A DNA stretch of 37,967 nucleotides from Verrucomicrobiota bacterium. Its GTDB lineage: Bacteria; Verrucomicrobiota; Verrucomicrobiia; Limisphaerales; SIBE01. Where the stretch lies: positions 1-37,967 of the forward strand of contig VHDE01000052.1 in NCBI GenBank assembly GCA_016871515.1. Reading direction: 5' to 3'. Numbering within the stretch: the first letter of the stretch is position 1; each line of letters opens with the position of its first letter. The position numbers and the translations under genes were made by a program. Below, in pieces: positions 1-7,947 of this stretch. The notes beneath the pieces are model-generated. The model saw only the letters and a program-made list of their open reading frames with translations, ran no database searches and had not been told where the DNA came from.

Positions 1-74
1 GCGGCGGTGCGCAGCCAAGAGGGAGCAAACAATAGGCAGGCGACTACGAACGTCTGAAGTTGAAGTCTGATCAT
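1..74 (-). CDS. Start of a secreted protein, cut by the window edge
   Basis: Reading the minus strand from an ATG at 74 gives 24 codons that run off the left edge without a stop. The peptide has a short charged start (MIRLQLQ), a hydrophobic core (TFVVACLLFAP) and a small-residue end, which is a typical Sec signal peptide. A GAGGA sequence lies about 8 bases upstream of the ATG and is a plausible ribosome binding site. The mature protein lies outside the window, so no function can be given. Its orientation matches the minus-strand block that follows. Confidence 0.55.
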   Translation of the reverse strand, partial: MIRLQLQTFVVACLLFAPSWLRTA

Positions 75-207
75 ATTCAGTCCTCGGACGAGCGGACAAC
101 AAGTCGGCGTACCTTAGTCAGCAGTCGCCCGAATTGCGAGCGAAATGCCAAAATGTGCGCGGCGCACGGCACCGGCGTATCTCGGCACTCTGCCTAAACA
201 GGCGCTC

Positions 208-243
208 CGTCGTAACGCAGAGTGAAACTCTGCGCTACGACGA
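208..243. repeat. Short palindromic element (gcagagt/actctgc hairpin)
   Basis: A 16-base inverted repeat with one mismatch and a 3-base loop (GAA): cgtcgtaacgcagagt pairs with actctgcgctacgacg. The same core (cgtaacgcagagt) recurs at the right end of the four-hairpin array at 9408-9546. The rest of the gap 75-303 shows no gene. It looks like a dispersed REP-like element. Confidence 0.7.
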
Positions 244-303
244 AGGCATCCGCGTCTGGAGAAAACGGGGCGCAGTGACGAGATGCGCCGTCCTGCAATG
301 TCA

Positions 304-1650
304 TCACGCGGCGTAATGGCGCGCTACTTTCTCGATGCCCAGCGCGGCGCTTTGGATGTATTCATCGGTCATCGCTTCGTGGATCGTCACGCGGATGCCG
401 GTTTGAAGAATGCGTTCCGCTTCCGGGCAGTTCACATTGCCGTAATCCATTGCGGTCAGACCAAACTCGCGAATTGGCCAACGACCGTTAAAGAATCCAT
501 GATTCAGAAAGATCGGATTCCGATAAAGCGGCACGGGGATGTATCCAGCCGAAGCCGGCACTCCTTCAGCCGAAAGCGCCTTCACGAATTCGGCGCGATC
601 ACACCGGACGGAATCTTGCTTCAAGCGGAACATGTAAAACCAATAGGAACATCGATCTTCCGCACCGACGCCGTGCGGCAGAACACAAGGGAATTTTTCA
701 AGGCGCCTTGTCAACGAGTTGCCGAGCCGCGCGCGTTGAGCGGCGATGTTCTCGACGCGTTCCAACTGCGCCGCGGCGACGGCTGCTTGCGGTTCGCTCA
801 TCCGATAATTCGTCGCGAAGGATTCAAAGAGCCCGCTGGATTTCAGCCGATCAAAACCCTTGTCGCCAAACCGCTGCAAGAGTGGTCCGAACCGTTCGTC
901 ATTGGAACCCACAATCCCGCCATCGCCGCATGTGACATGTTTGGCGTTCTGCAATGAGAAGCACGAAATGTGGCCAATTGTGCCGACGGGTTCGCCGCGA
1001 TACCGAGTGCCCCAAGCTTGGGCGCAATCCTCGATCAGGACCAGACGATGGCGGTCTGCCAAAGCTTTCAGCGCAGTCATGTCACATGGGTTGCCCGCGA
1101 GATGCACCGCGATGATTGCTTTGGTTTTCGGTGTGATGCGCCGTTCGACATCGTTTAGATCGAGATTGTAAGTGTCAGCACCAAGATCGGCGAAGACTGG
1201 AACAGCTTGCTGATAAATAACTCCTATCACCGTCCCTATGTCCGTGATCGGCGAAGTAATCACTTCATCGCCGGGACCAATCCCAGCGGCCGCAACAGCA
1301 ATGTGCAACGCCGCGGTGCCCGATGAACACGTCATAATGTGCTTGGCCGGACAAATCTTGCGAAAGCGTTCGATCAACAGCGCGGTTTGAGGGCCTTTCC
1401 AATAGAAGAGCGCCTCTTGACCCAGCAGAGCGTCGAGGCGCTCGCGTTCTGGGGCGCCCCAACGTACGGGTGATCGAAATACTTGTTTCACAGCTTTCTC
1501 GCCCCCATCAAGTGCGAGCTTCGCGGCCGTAGCGTTCTCCGCGGCCAAAACTTCGCGATTCGCCAATGCGCTCGCGAGCAGCGCGCCAGACGATGTGGCA
1601 AGGAAATCACGTCGAGATATCGCGGAATCGTGCTGGGGTTTCATGTCCAT
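304..1650 (-). CDS. Tat-exported DegT/DnrJ/EryC1/StrS-family aminotransferase
   Basis: A 448-residue protein of the DegT/DnrJ/EryC1/StrS family of PLP-dependent sugar aminotransferases/dehydratases. It begins with a twin-arginine signal (SRRDFLATSSGALLASALA). The fold-type I core follows: GTAALHIAVAAAGIGPGDEV, the IEDCAQAWG segment, and QNAKHVTCGDGG, where Lys237 is the expected PLP lysine. The C-terminal SYWFYMFRL and VPLYRNP segments are typical of the family. Relatives act on nucleotide-linked keto-sugars in the cytoplasm, so a Tat signal on a cofactor enzyme is notable but fits export of a folded holoenzyme. The start at 1650 (MDMKPQ) is chosen because it places the RR motif about 13 residues in; a reading frame back to 1761 adds 37 unlikely residues. 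Substrate unknown. Confidence 0.85.
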   Translation of the reverse strand: MDMKPQHDSAISRRDFLATSSGALLASALANREVLAAENATAAKLALDGGEKAVKQVFRSPVRWGAPERERLDALLGQEALFYWKGPQTALLIERFRKICPAKHIMTCSSGTAALHIAVAAAGIGPGDEVITSPITDIGTVIGVIYQQAVPVFADLGADTYNLDLNDVERRITPKTKAIIAVHLAGNPCDMTALKALADRHRLVLIEDCAQAWGTRYRGEPVGTIGHISCFSLQNAKHVTCGDGGIVGSNDERFGPLLQRFGDKGFDRLKSSGLFESFATNYRMSEPQAAVAAAQLERVENIAAQRARLGNSLTRRLEKFPCVLPHGVGAEDRCSYWFYMFRLKQDSVRCDRAEFVKALSAEGVPASAGYIPVPLYRNPIFLNHGFFNGRWPIREFGLTAMDYGNVNCPEAERILQTGIRVTIHEAMTDEYIQSAALGIEKVARHYAA

Positions 1651-1789
1651 ATATTCAGGAATTCTGCATGGCGAAAGACAAGGAAATTTCGAGTGAGTCG
1701 CAGTCACTGAAAGCTGTGTTCGTTGTCGTACCGGAGATTCATGGAAAGGAGCGTGTCTCACGCAGCATCCGGGACCGAGTGGAATCTAG

Positions 1790-1931
1790 TGCCTTTCGGT
1801 AATTCGAAGCCCTTTGGCAAATGGTTGTCCCGGAGGGACAGCGTGAAAATAGCTCGGCAGTTGACTGCCGGGGTTGAGTTCCGTCATTGAGTCCCTCCCG
1901 GGACAAATGTTCTTGAATTACCGAAAGGCAT
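1790..1931. repeat. Intergenic palindromic element, GTCCCGGAGGGAC type
   Basis: The gap 1651-2048 holds no convincing gene. It contains an element bounded by inverted copies of tgcctttcggtaattcgaa (from 1791) and ttgaattaccgaaaggca (to 1931). Inside are tgtcccggaggga near the left end and tccctcccgggaca near the right end, also inverted. A second small inverted pair (ccttgcc/ggcaagg) lies in 1955-2010. The nested symmetry suggests a miniature mobile or REP-like element. Confidence 0.7.
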
Positions 1932-2048
1932 TCGAGTGAATTGGTCCTTGCCACTCCTCGGTCGTCTGACGCGACAGAATCGTCGAATAAGCCTTTCGCT
2001 GGCAAGGACGCTTTCCACAGCGTCCTACTTGTCCTGAGCAATACGGGG

Positions 2049-2957
2049 TCAAAGCATCGTGCGCCGCTGAAATGCCGCCGCCAAGGTGCGTGCATTCGCA
2101 GCGCGAATGTTTCGCATTTGCTCATCGCTCAGCGGCGACTCGCGAAGCTTGAAAAGACTCGACTCAAAATAAAACAGTGGCGCGTGCGAACCGAAGAGAA
2201 CCCGCGTTGAGGGCACTTGTTGCAAAAGGTTTCCAACGCCACCAATGCCTTCGAGCATCGAGATTTCGACGAACACATTGCCGGCCGCGATCAGATCGAG
2301 CAACGGCTTGGCCCGGAGCGTTCGCAGGGCGTTCAGCAGCACGAGGCGCAGCGAAGGCATTTGTTTGACCAATCCTGCGAGCGGCGCGGTGTCCACGGGC
2401 CGCGCCTGCAAGAGCGGATGCATCATCCGCTCGTCTTCCATAACAAGCGCGAGTTGGACGATCAAGCGGCGCTCCGCCGCAAGCTTCAGGAGGCGCGCGA
2501 AATTAGGGTCGCTCAGTGAGTAGCCATGATAGTTAGGGTGCAAACGAATTCCGGGCATCCGATGTTCGTCGGCGCAACGACGCAATTCCTCTTCCCAGTC
2601 TGGAAGCATCGGGTTGATCGAACCGAATGGCCGCAAGACGCCGCGCCCATTCCGCTGGCATTCATGGGTCAATCGCGCGTTCACACCGGCAAGATCCTTA
2701 TGCAACAATCCATCGAAAGTTCCGGCCCAAGCAGAAATCACATTGTTCCCGCGCAATTTGGCCACAAGGCCGGTCGTATTGCTGAGCGCCAGGCGCCGCA
2801 AGGGCCATTGCGAAAGACTTACGTTAACGTCCACTAACGCAGATGCGGTTCGCGCATGCCGGGGCGCCGAGACTGTCTCGCAGCGCAACACGGCGGCGCC
2901 AGAAGCTGCGCTGGCCAATCCAAGGAAACGCCGCCGCGTGAACAGGCCCGGTCTCAT
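2049..2957 (-). CDS. Tat-exported amidohydrolase-family (Amidohydro_2-like) protein
   Basis: 302 residues with a strong twin-arginine signal (TRRRFLGLASAASGAA). The body resembles the metal-dependent TIM-barrel hydrolases of Pfam Amidohydro_2: GIRLHPNYHGY, a central ERRLIVQLAL strand, and FGSHAPLFYFES near the C-terminus. The N-terminal strand reads DVNVSLSQWP, so the usual HxH metal motif after strand 1 is absent. Either metal binding differs from classical members or the protein is non-catalytic. Its ATG overlaps the stop of the upstream gene by 4 bases (ATGA at 2954-2957), which implies translational coupling with the related protein encoded there. Substrate unknown. Confidence 0.75.
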   Translation of the reverse strand: MRPGLFTRRRFLGLASAASGAAVLRCETVSAPRHARTASALVDVNVSLSQWPLRRLALSNTTGLVAKLRGNNVISAWAGTFDGLLHKDLAGVNARLTHECQRNGRGVLRPFGSINPMLPDWEEELRRCADEHRMPGIRLHPNYHGYSLSDPNFARLLKLAAERRLIVQLALVMEDERMMHPLLQARPVDTAPLAGLVKQMPSLRLVLLNALRTLRAKPLLDLIAAGNVFVEISMLEGIGGVGNLLQQVPSTRVLFGSHAPLFYFESSLFKLRESPLSDEQMRNIRAANARTLAAAFQRRTML

Positions 2958-3775
2958 GCTTTGATTCCTTTGTCTTTCAAAATGGGTTGCAAGAGCCGCT
3001 TCAAGTTTGCGCCCAGGATAAGCGCTTTGGTTTTCTGCGGAATCTCAGCGCCATAGACCTTGGCGAGCTGAGAAGCAAAGCTTCGGCCACCGATGTCGCT
3101 TCCGTAAATCACGCGTTCCGCGCCGAGTTCGCGAACCGCCATTTCTGTAAGGCCAGCCGTTGGATCGCCGCCGGCCAGATCGGCATAAACGTTTTGGCAA
3201 GGCCGGATCGCGCGCAACCCACGCTCCCAATCCCCGCCCGAATGTCCGCAAATCAAAGCCGCCTTCGGATGCCGTGCGGCGAGTTCCGCGAGGTCCATGG
3301 GAGTCGATTCGCCCGGAAGATTGCCGGTGATCTTGAGCCAAGTATGTTGGAAAATGACCGCTTTGAGTTCGGTGGCGCGAGCGATGATCGGATCCAATTC
3401 CGGCGTGTTGCAACGTTGCGCAACCCACAGCTTCACGCCGACCATCGGACCGTCGCGCACGCAACGGTCCAGTTCATGCAGGCTGGCCTCGATATGTTTT
3501 GGGTTGAGATAAACGAAGCCTAGCACGCGATCTGGACGATGCTTGAGCGCGCGCAACACTTGATCGTTGTCGTCGCGGAGCTTTTCGGGCGATGGATCAT
3601 ACGCCCATTCCATGCCCATATAAACGCAGAGCCGCGCGACGCCGAAGCGATCGGCATATTCCAGGAGCTTGTCCAAACGCGCTTCCGGCGTGTTGCCGGG
3701 CACACCGGAAAGATGACAATGCAGGTCCCAGATTTCCATTTCATTCCACAGCCAGTGATTCAAGCGAGTGGCCAT
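2954..3775 (-). CDS. Amidohydrolase-family TIM-barrel metal hydrolase
   Basis: 273 residues without a signal peptide, so probably cytoplasmic. It carries WDLHCHLSG (HxH, metal ligands), VIFQHTW and CGHSGGDW with further candidate His ligands, and IYGSDIGG with the expected Asp, in the order seen in Amidohydro_2 hydrolases/decarboxylases. The start at 3775 overlaps the 3' end of the MazF-like gene by 16 bases. An internal ATG at 3739, with a weak GGAATGA ahead of it, would leave a 20-base gap and start just before the HxH strand; both are possible. It is coupled by ATGA to the Tat-exported relative downstream, suggesting an intracellular and an exported member working on related compounds. Confidence 0.8.
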   Translation of the reverse strand: MATRLNHWLWNEMEIWDLHCHLSGVPGNTPEARLDKLLEYADRFGVARLCVYMGMEWAYDPSPEKLRDDNDQVLRALKHRPDRVLGFVYLNPKHIEASLHELDRCVRDGPMVGVKLWVAQRCNTPELDPIIARATELKAVIFQHTWLKITGNLPGESTPMDLAELAARHPKAALICGHSGGDWERGLRAIRPCQNVYADLAGGDPTAGLTEMAVRELGAERVIYGSDIGGRSFASQLAKVYGAEIPQKTKALILGANLKRLLQPILKDKGIKA

Positions 3776-4092
3776 CGAAAGCAGAAGCGAGTCTTACGAA
3801 GTAATTCAACCTGTCGGAGATCAGTTACGCGACCGCGATGCTCGCCAAGCAGCCCTTTGCTGAGAGCATAGATGAAGTCGCAACGGACAGCAGTTTTCCA
3901 ATCGAGGCCGTCGGCCTCATCAAGAACTGTCTCGCGGCGTTTTAACGGGCGATCGAGTCGTACAGATGTGCAGAGTAGGCCGTTGACGTATTGAATATCG
4001 GGGTTCGTGCAAATCTCGTCATTCGAAAGAATGACGACCGGATGCGGTCTCTCGTGTTCAAATGAATACAGATAGACATCCCACTGCCTCAT
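3760..4092 (-). CDS. MazF/PemK-like toxin
   Basis: A 110-residue protein whose start, RQWDVYLYSFEHERPHPVVI followed by LSND, matches the first strands of the PemK/MazF mRNA-interferase fold. It is followed by VNGLLCTSVRLDRP and a WKTAVRCDFIYALSKG stretch corresponding to the family's T-V-RCD/I region. It overlaps the preceding antitoxin-like gene by 4 bases (ATGA at 4089-4092), the classical arrangement for type II toxin-antitoxin pairs with the antitoxin first. Cleavage specificity cannot be read from sequence. Confidence 0.75.
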   Translation of the reverse strand: MRQWDVYLYSFEHERPHPVVILSNDEICTNPDIQYVNGLLCTSVRLDRPLKRRETVLDEADGLDWKTAVRCDFIYALSKGLLGEHRGRVTDLRQVELLRKTRFCFRWPLA

Positions 4093-4343
4093 GACTTGGC
4101 GCTTTCCGGTAAAGGTGCGTGAGGAGCCAGAGCGGCAAGCGCATTCAATTCAGCAGCTTCCTCGGAAGAATAGTCGCTGGAAAAGTGACCTGGCGGGGCA
4201 ATTTCTGGCTCTCGGCTCTGAGCGTGTGGCTTTAGTGCTACTTGTTGTTCTTCGCGTTGAATCACCACCGTCTCGCCCCGGGCCGCAAGTTGAAACAGTC
4301 TCTCAAAATCATTGCGAGCCTCGTCGAACGTAACGGTTTTCAT
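4089..4343 (-). CDS. Phd/YefM-like antitoxin
   Basis: Starting at the ATG at 4343 (MKTVTFDEARND), the protein has 84 residues. The N-terminal half, with FERLFQLAARGETVVIQREE, follows the pattern of Phd/YefM antitoxins (strand, helix, GE-x-V-x-I-x-R hairpin) that bind DNA and autoregulate the operon. The C-terminal acidic, proline-rich tail is where toxin binding would be expected. A frame extension to 4358 adds five residues (MNTGG). It is coupled by 4-base overlap to the MazF-like toxin; the Phd-type antitoxin with MazF-type toxin is a mixed but known pairing. Confidence 0.7.
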   Translation of the reverse strand: MKTVTFDEARNDFERLFQLAARGETVVIQREEQQVALKPHAQSREPEIAPPGHFSSDYSSEEAAELNALAALAPHAPLPESAKS

Positions 4344-4419
4344 GCCGCCAGTATTCACGGAAAGCCCCGGTCCTGCAAGCCACGTTCCGGCTTGTTTGGA
4401 ACGGAAAATAGCGGTTAGC

Positions 4420-5787
4420 TCAATCTCCCGCCCACACCGGCCGATGCCGCGGAATTTCCGCTTTGAAGTCGCCGAGGCTCGACCAGCGCAGCGGCTTGTT
4501 CAAATCCACTTCGGCGACGGCGACTGTGCCCCATTCCTTCGCTTGCGCCAACACACCACCTTCGCGGTCATAAATGGCCGAGAGCATCCAATGACTCGAC
4601 GTGTCAGTGTAAGTGCTGCTGACGAGAAAAACGTGATTCTCGCAAGCGCGCGCCGCCGCGAGCAGCGGATTGCATCCGGCAACCGGAAACGCAATCACTT
4701 CCGCGCCGCGATTGCTCAATTGCCGCGCGACTTCCGGAAAGAAACCGTCGTAACAAACCATCATGCCAACTTTGCCAAAGCGTGTCTGGAACACGGGATA
4801 CTCATCGCCCGGAACGAGCCCAGCCTCTTCCTCGGTGCGCGGCAATGTTGTTTTCCGATACTTGCCAATCACCTTGCCGTCCGGACCAATCAACACTGCG
4901 ACGTTGTAAATGAGATGACGCTCGCGTTCGACGAGGCCAGCCACCAAGTAAAGATTGTGCCGGCGCGCGTGTTCTCCGAAATAATCCGTGGATGGTCCGG
5001 GAATCGGTTCGGCCGCGGCGGCGTAAGAAAGACCGTTGCCTGTCGCTGTGAGCGTTTCGGGCAGGACGACCAAATCAGCCCTCTGCCGCGCCGCGTCTTC
5101 AATCAACGGCGCGAATTGACGGCAACTGTCCTCCGCCGATTTTCCCCCTTTAGGAACGTAGTGAATCGTGGCCAAGCGGACCAATCTTGGTGGCGGCGCA
5201 TTCGTCGGCGTTAATGAAATCTCGCTCCATTCGGCTGCTGCATGCGCCGCCCAGCGGAAGTGCAGTTCGACAATTGCGCGCGTCGCTTGCGAAGGAGCGC
5301 GATAGGTGTCGGCGACTTCAGTCCAGCCTGAGGAATCAGTGGCCCGCTCGCTTGGATATTCAGGTTCAGCAATCGGTTGTTGTCCCCGCGCATAACTGTT
5401 GGCGCCCGTCGAGTCGTGCCGCACCGGCTTGCCCTTCTCATCGCGCCACAAGATGCGCGCAAAGGCTGAACGCCGCGGCAACGAGAGGTTGGAAATTCGG
5501 CGCAACGCGCGAAAGCGGTAATAATTGCCGCCTTGGACCGCAACTGTTTTGACCCAGTGCCCGGCTAAACCTTCGCGTTCGTCCGAGCGCATGATTAAAC
5601 TGCCGCGCTCATGAGGTCCACCTTGGTGATCGCGCGCGAAGGCTGGCCGAATCTCATCACGCGCCGAGATAACGCTCCAGCCGTCTAGATTTGGGTTTGC
5701 GGGCCGCGCTTCGGTAGACGCGCTAGGCGTGACAATGGTGACGATGGAACTGAGCAGGAAGATGGCGAAGAGGGAAATCGTCTTCAT
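4420..5787 (-). CDS. Secreted carbon-nitrogen hydrolase (nitrilase superfamily) with N-terminal beta domain
   Basis: 455 residues from ATG 5787 ([14 protein letters not shown] signal peptide). Residues about 25-195 form a beta-rich region with no motif I can name; [19 protein letters not shown] and [14 protein letters not shown] suggest a carbohydrate-binding-like module. The nitrilase domain follows with the full catalytic triad: Glu244 (VVLPETL), Lys312 (YRKTTLP) and Cys345 (VCYDGFFPE). These enzymes hydrolyse amides, nitriles or N-carbamoyl groups; most are cytoplasmic, so secretion and the extra domain are notable. It ends near the Phd gene but in the same direction with a 76-base gap. 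An upstream in-frame ATG at 5796 is an alternative start. Confidence 0.85.
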   Translation of the reverse strand: MKTISLFAIFLLSSIVTIVTPSASTEARPANPNLDGWSVISARDEIRPAFARDHQGGPHERGSLIMRSDEREGLAGHWVKTVAVQGGNYYRFRALRRISNLSLPRRSAFARILWRDEKGKPVRHDSTGANSYARGQQPIAEPEYPSERATDSSGWTEVADTYRAPSQATRAIVELHFRWAAHAAAEWSEISLTPTNAPPPRLVRLATIHYVPKGGKSAEDSCRQFAPLIEDAARQRADLVVLPETLTATGNGLSYAAAAEPIPGPSTDYFGEHARRHNLYLVAGLVERERHLIYNVAVLIGPDGKVIGKYRKTTLPRTEEEAGLVPGDEYPVFQTRFGKVGMMVCYDGFFPEVARQLSNRGAEVIAFPVAGCNPLLAAARACENHVFLVSSTYTDTSSHWMLSAIYDREGGVLAQAKEWGTVAVAEVDLNKPLRWSSLGDFKAEIPRHRPVWAGD

Positions 5788-5921
5788 AGGTCGCATTCTC
5801 GCCAATCGCGCGTGTAAGGAAAGCACTTCTCGCTATGGGAGTTTGCCGGAATCAGGGTTTGCCTGATTGTGCTTCCGGAGTCGAAAAACCTCGGCTGCTG
5901 CCATTCTAATGTAAAACAGGT

Positions 5922-7790
5922 TTAAGGCAGGCAATAACGCCAAAGCTCGGCTTTAGACCCGAAATAGACGGCATTCTCAGCGAGCGCGAAGCCACAGCTC
6001 ACAGGGACGGGAGCTTCGGCCGTGTGGATGATTTTACGCTGGGCGACATCGAAGACGTAAACGCCTTTTGTGGTCAGGCCAACAAGTTTCCCGCTTCGAT
6101 ATTCAGCGAGGGATATGTCCACTTGGCCGCCAGGCAGAGCGATCGTTTGGGCGAGCTTCATGGATTGAGGGTCAAACAGGAGCAGCTTGTTTCCCACCGT
6201 TGTGAATACTTGGCCTTGGGCGGAGACGGTCGCGGGATATTTGCTCACGCCCGGGACGAGCGCGGCTTCGAATGTCTTCTGTTTTCGTTGCGGGTCGAAG
6301 GCAAAGAACTTGGCTTCCTTCTCGCTCGGGCGCGTGCCGCCGCCGCCATAATTTCCGCTGCCACCAAAGATCAAGCCGCTTCGAGGTTCGTACGTAAGCG
6401 AGACGATGCTTTGATTCGCCACCAGGTGGCGATAGTTCTCGATGGTCTTGTTCTGTTGCGGATCCCAAACGCCCATCGCGCCGCCGAGTTGCCCATAAGG
6501 CGGTTCGCTGCCGATGTAAATTACTCCGCCTGGACCACGAATCATCGCGCGCGGTCGCAAGTGACCATCGCCGACGCCGCCGAATGAAATTGGGTTGCAA
6601 TCCGGAGCGGCGCCGAACTTCCAGAATGGCTTCGCCGGGTCGTACAAATTCATCACTGCTCCGCCGTAATAGCAGAGATAAAGTTTCCGTTCGTGTTCCA
6701 ACATTGAATAGACCTCGCCGCCCGGCATGCTGCCGAGATGTTCGCTTTGTCTCGAGCGCGGATTGAAACGGAACACTTCGAGAGGCATCGCGGTGCTGCC
6801 GTAGACAGCTCCGTTGGGACCGTTGCCTAGCACGAACAGCATATCGCCCGCGCCTTGGTATTCGAACTTCCGCTCTGTGACTTCTCCGGAACGTGGGTCC
6901 TTCAAGGAGAAGGTCCCCCGCCCGAAAGCTACGACTTCGCGACCATCACGCAACCTCAATGGCACACGCACCGGCGCAGTCTGAACAATGTGCGCCGTCT
7001 CGTCGTCAAGGCGCATCACATTCGGTCCAAACTCGGCATAGATTTGGCCGTCTGATCGACGCGACACGCCGACCGTGCTCCAGCCCTGCGCGCCTTTGAG
7101 CCCGTCCGGCAGAATACTGCGATGGCGTCCCGTCGCTGGATCGAAGACCACAAGGTCACCTTTCTCGGTGCCGATACCGACATAGATTTTGCCGTTCGAA
7201 CCGATGGCCAGACTGCGGGCGTACATCTCGGTCGGATGCATTCGGCCGAGGTCTTCCATTTGGCCGGTCGCAGGATCGCAGCGAACCAATTTGGCATTCG
7301 GATAAGTGCAGGCGTAGAGCTTGCCATCCTTGCTCACATCGAATTGCCAGAGGTAATCCTCGGACGCCGCCGGTTTACCGACGACTTGGATGCCTTTGTC
7401 CGGCTGGCGAGGATCGAACCTCAGAATCAACGCGCCACTCCATGTGCCAAGATAAATCTTCTCGTCTGGCCCAACGGTGAAGGCCCATGCGCCAGGTCCT
7501 TGTGGCGCCGCGAACTGCCGTGTTACGCCGGTGTTTGGGTTCACTTGCACCAGGAACAACGGCGCCCCGGTCTGGTTGAAATTGAAGTAGAGTGCTTCAC
7601 CACCTTTCCCGTCCGGACCGACGAGGCATCCCATAAGGCCGCCCTTGCGGACCGGGATGCCGAGCGATTCGAACTGGCCGTTGCCGGCGCCGAGCGCGGC
7701 TAAGGCAACACACGCGGTGAACGACGCAGACAGGAGTATCCTCGCTACGAGCGATGCGCGGTTGATGGAAACAAAATCAGAGGTATCCAT
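5922..7790 (-). CDS. Exported beta-propeller protein (NHL/PQQ/WD-like repeats)
   Basis: 622 residues from ATG 7790, beginning with a signal-peptide-like segment (ARILLSASFTACVALAAL). The rest is a series of beta-propeller blades: repeated YxG/DPATG elements such as DGKLYACTYPN, NGKIYVGIGTEKG, LVVFDPATGR, GGVIYIGSEPP and LLLFDPQS. No catalytic motif is visible, so a binding or scaffolding role, or a lyase/lactonase-like propeller, is possible. The open frame continues to 8231 but overlaps the sulfatase; the signal peptide and gene overlap favour 7790. It follows the sulfatase on the same strand, separated by a strong hairpin at 7865-7902. Confidence 0.75.
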   Translation of the reverse strand: MDTSDFVSINRASLVARILLSASFTACVALAALGAGNGQFESLGIPVRKGGLMGCLVGPDGKGGEALYFNFNQTGAPLFLVQVNPNTGVTRQFAAPQGPGAWAFTVGPDEKIYLGTWSGALILRFDPRQPDKGIQVVGKPAASEDYLWQFDVSKDGKLYACTYPNAKLVRCDPATGQMEDLGRMHPTEMYARSLAIGSNGKIYVGIGTEKGDLVVFDPATGRHRSILPDGLKGAQGWSTVGVSRRSDGQIYAEFGPNVMRLDDETAHIVQTAPVRVPLRLRDGREVVAFGRGTFSLKDPRSGEVTERKFEYQGAGDMLFVLGNGPNGAVYGSTAMPLEVFRFNPRSRQSEHLGSMPGGEVYSMLEHERKLYLCYYGGAVMNLYDPAKPFWKFGAAPDCNPISFGGVGDGHLRPRAMIRGPGGVIYIGSEPPYGQLGGAMGVWDPQQNKTIENYRHLVANQSIVSLTYEPRSGLIFGGSGNYGGGGTRPSEKEAKFFAFDPQRKQKTFEAALVPGVSKYPATVSAQGQVFTTVGNKLLLFDPQSMKLAQTIALPGGQVDISLAEYRSGKLVGLTTKGVYVFDVAQRKIIHTAEAPVPVSCGFALAENAVYFGSKAELWRYCLP

Positions 7791-7864
7791 ATTCGCAGGA
7801 GGCACGCAATGTTCGACGCGTAACGGGAAGATGAACTTCTCGGCCCGTAAATGGGCGCGACACC

Positions 7865-7902
7865 GTTTTGGACTGCGCCAGTCGTCTGGCGCAGTCCAAA
7901 AC
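7865..7902. repeat. Perfect 17-bp hairpin between sulfatase and propeller genes
   Basis: gttttggactgcgccag is followed by loop tcgt and its exact complement ctggcgcagtccaaaac. It is too GC-mixed and lacks a T tract, so it is not a classical terminator. It sits in the 157-base gap between the stop of the sulfatase (7948) and the start of the propeller gene (7790), where it could stabilise the upstream mRNA end. It looks like a dispersed palindromic element. Confidence 0.85.
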
Positions 7903-7947
7903 CTGGCGGCGTTAGATTGTTCCGGTTTCATCGGGACTTGTACACCT

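Noticed and set aside
1739..2125. 128-codon minus-strand frame in the gap before the DegT gene
   Set aside because: It runs through a palindromic element and overlaps the amidohydrolase gene; no signal or motif.
4312..5214. 300-codon plus-strand open frame
   Set aside because: It lies opposite the nitrilase gene, has no recognisable motif or signal and is rich in residues typical of antisense frames; a shadow.
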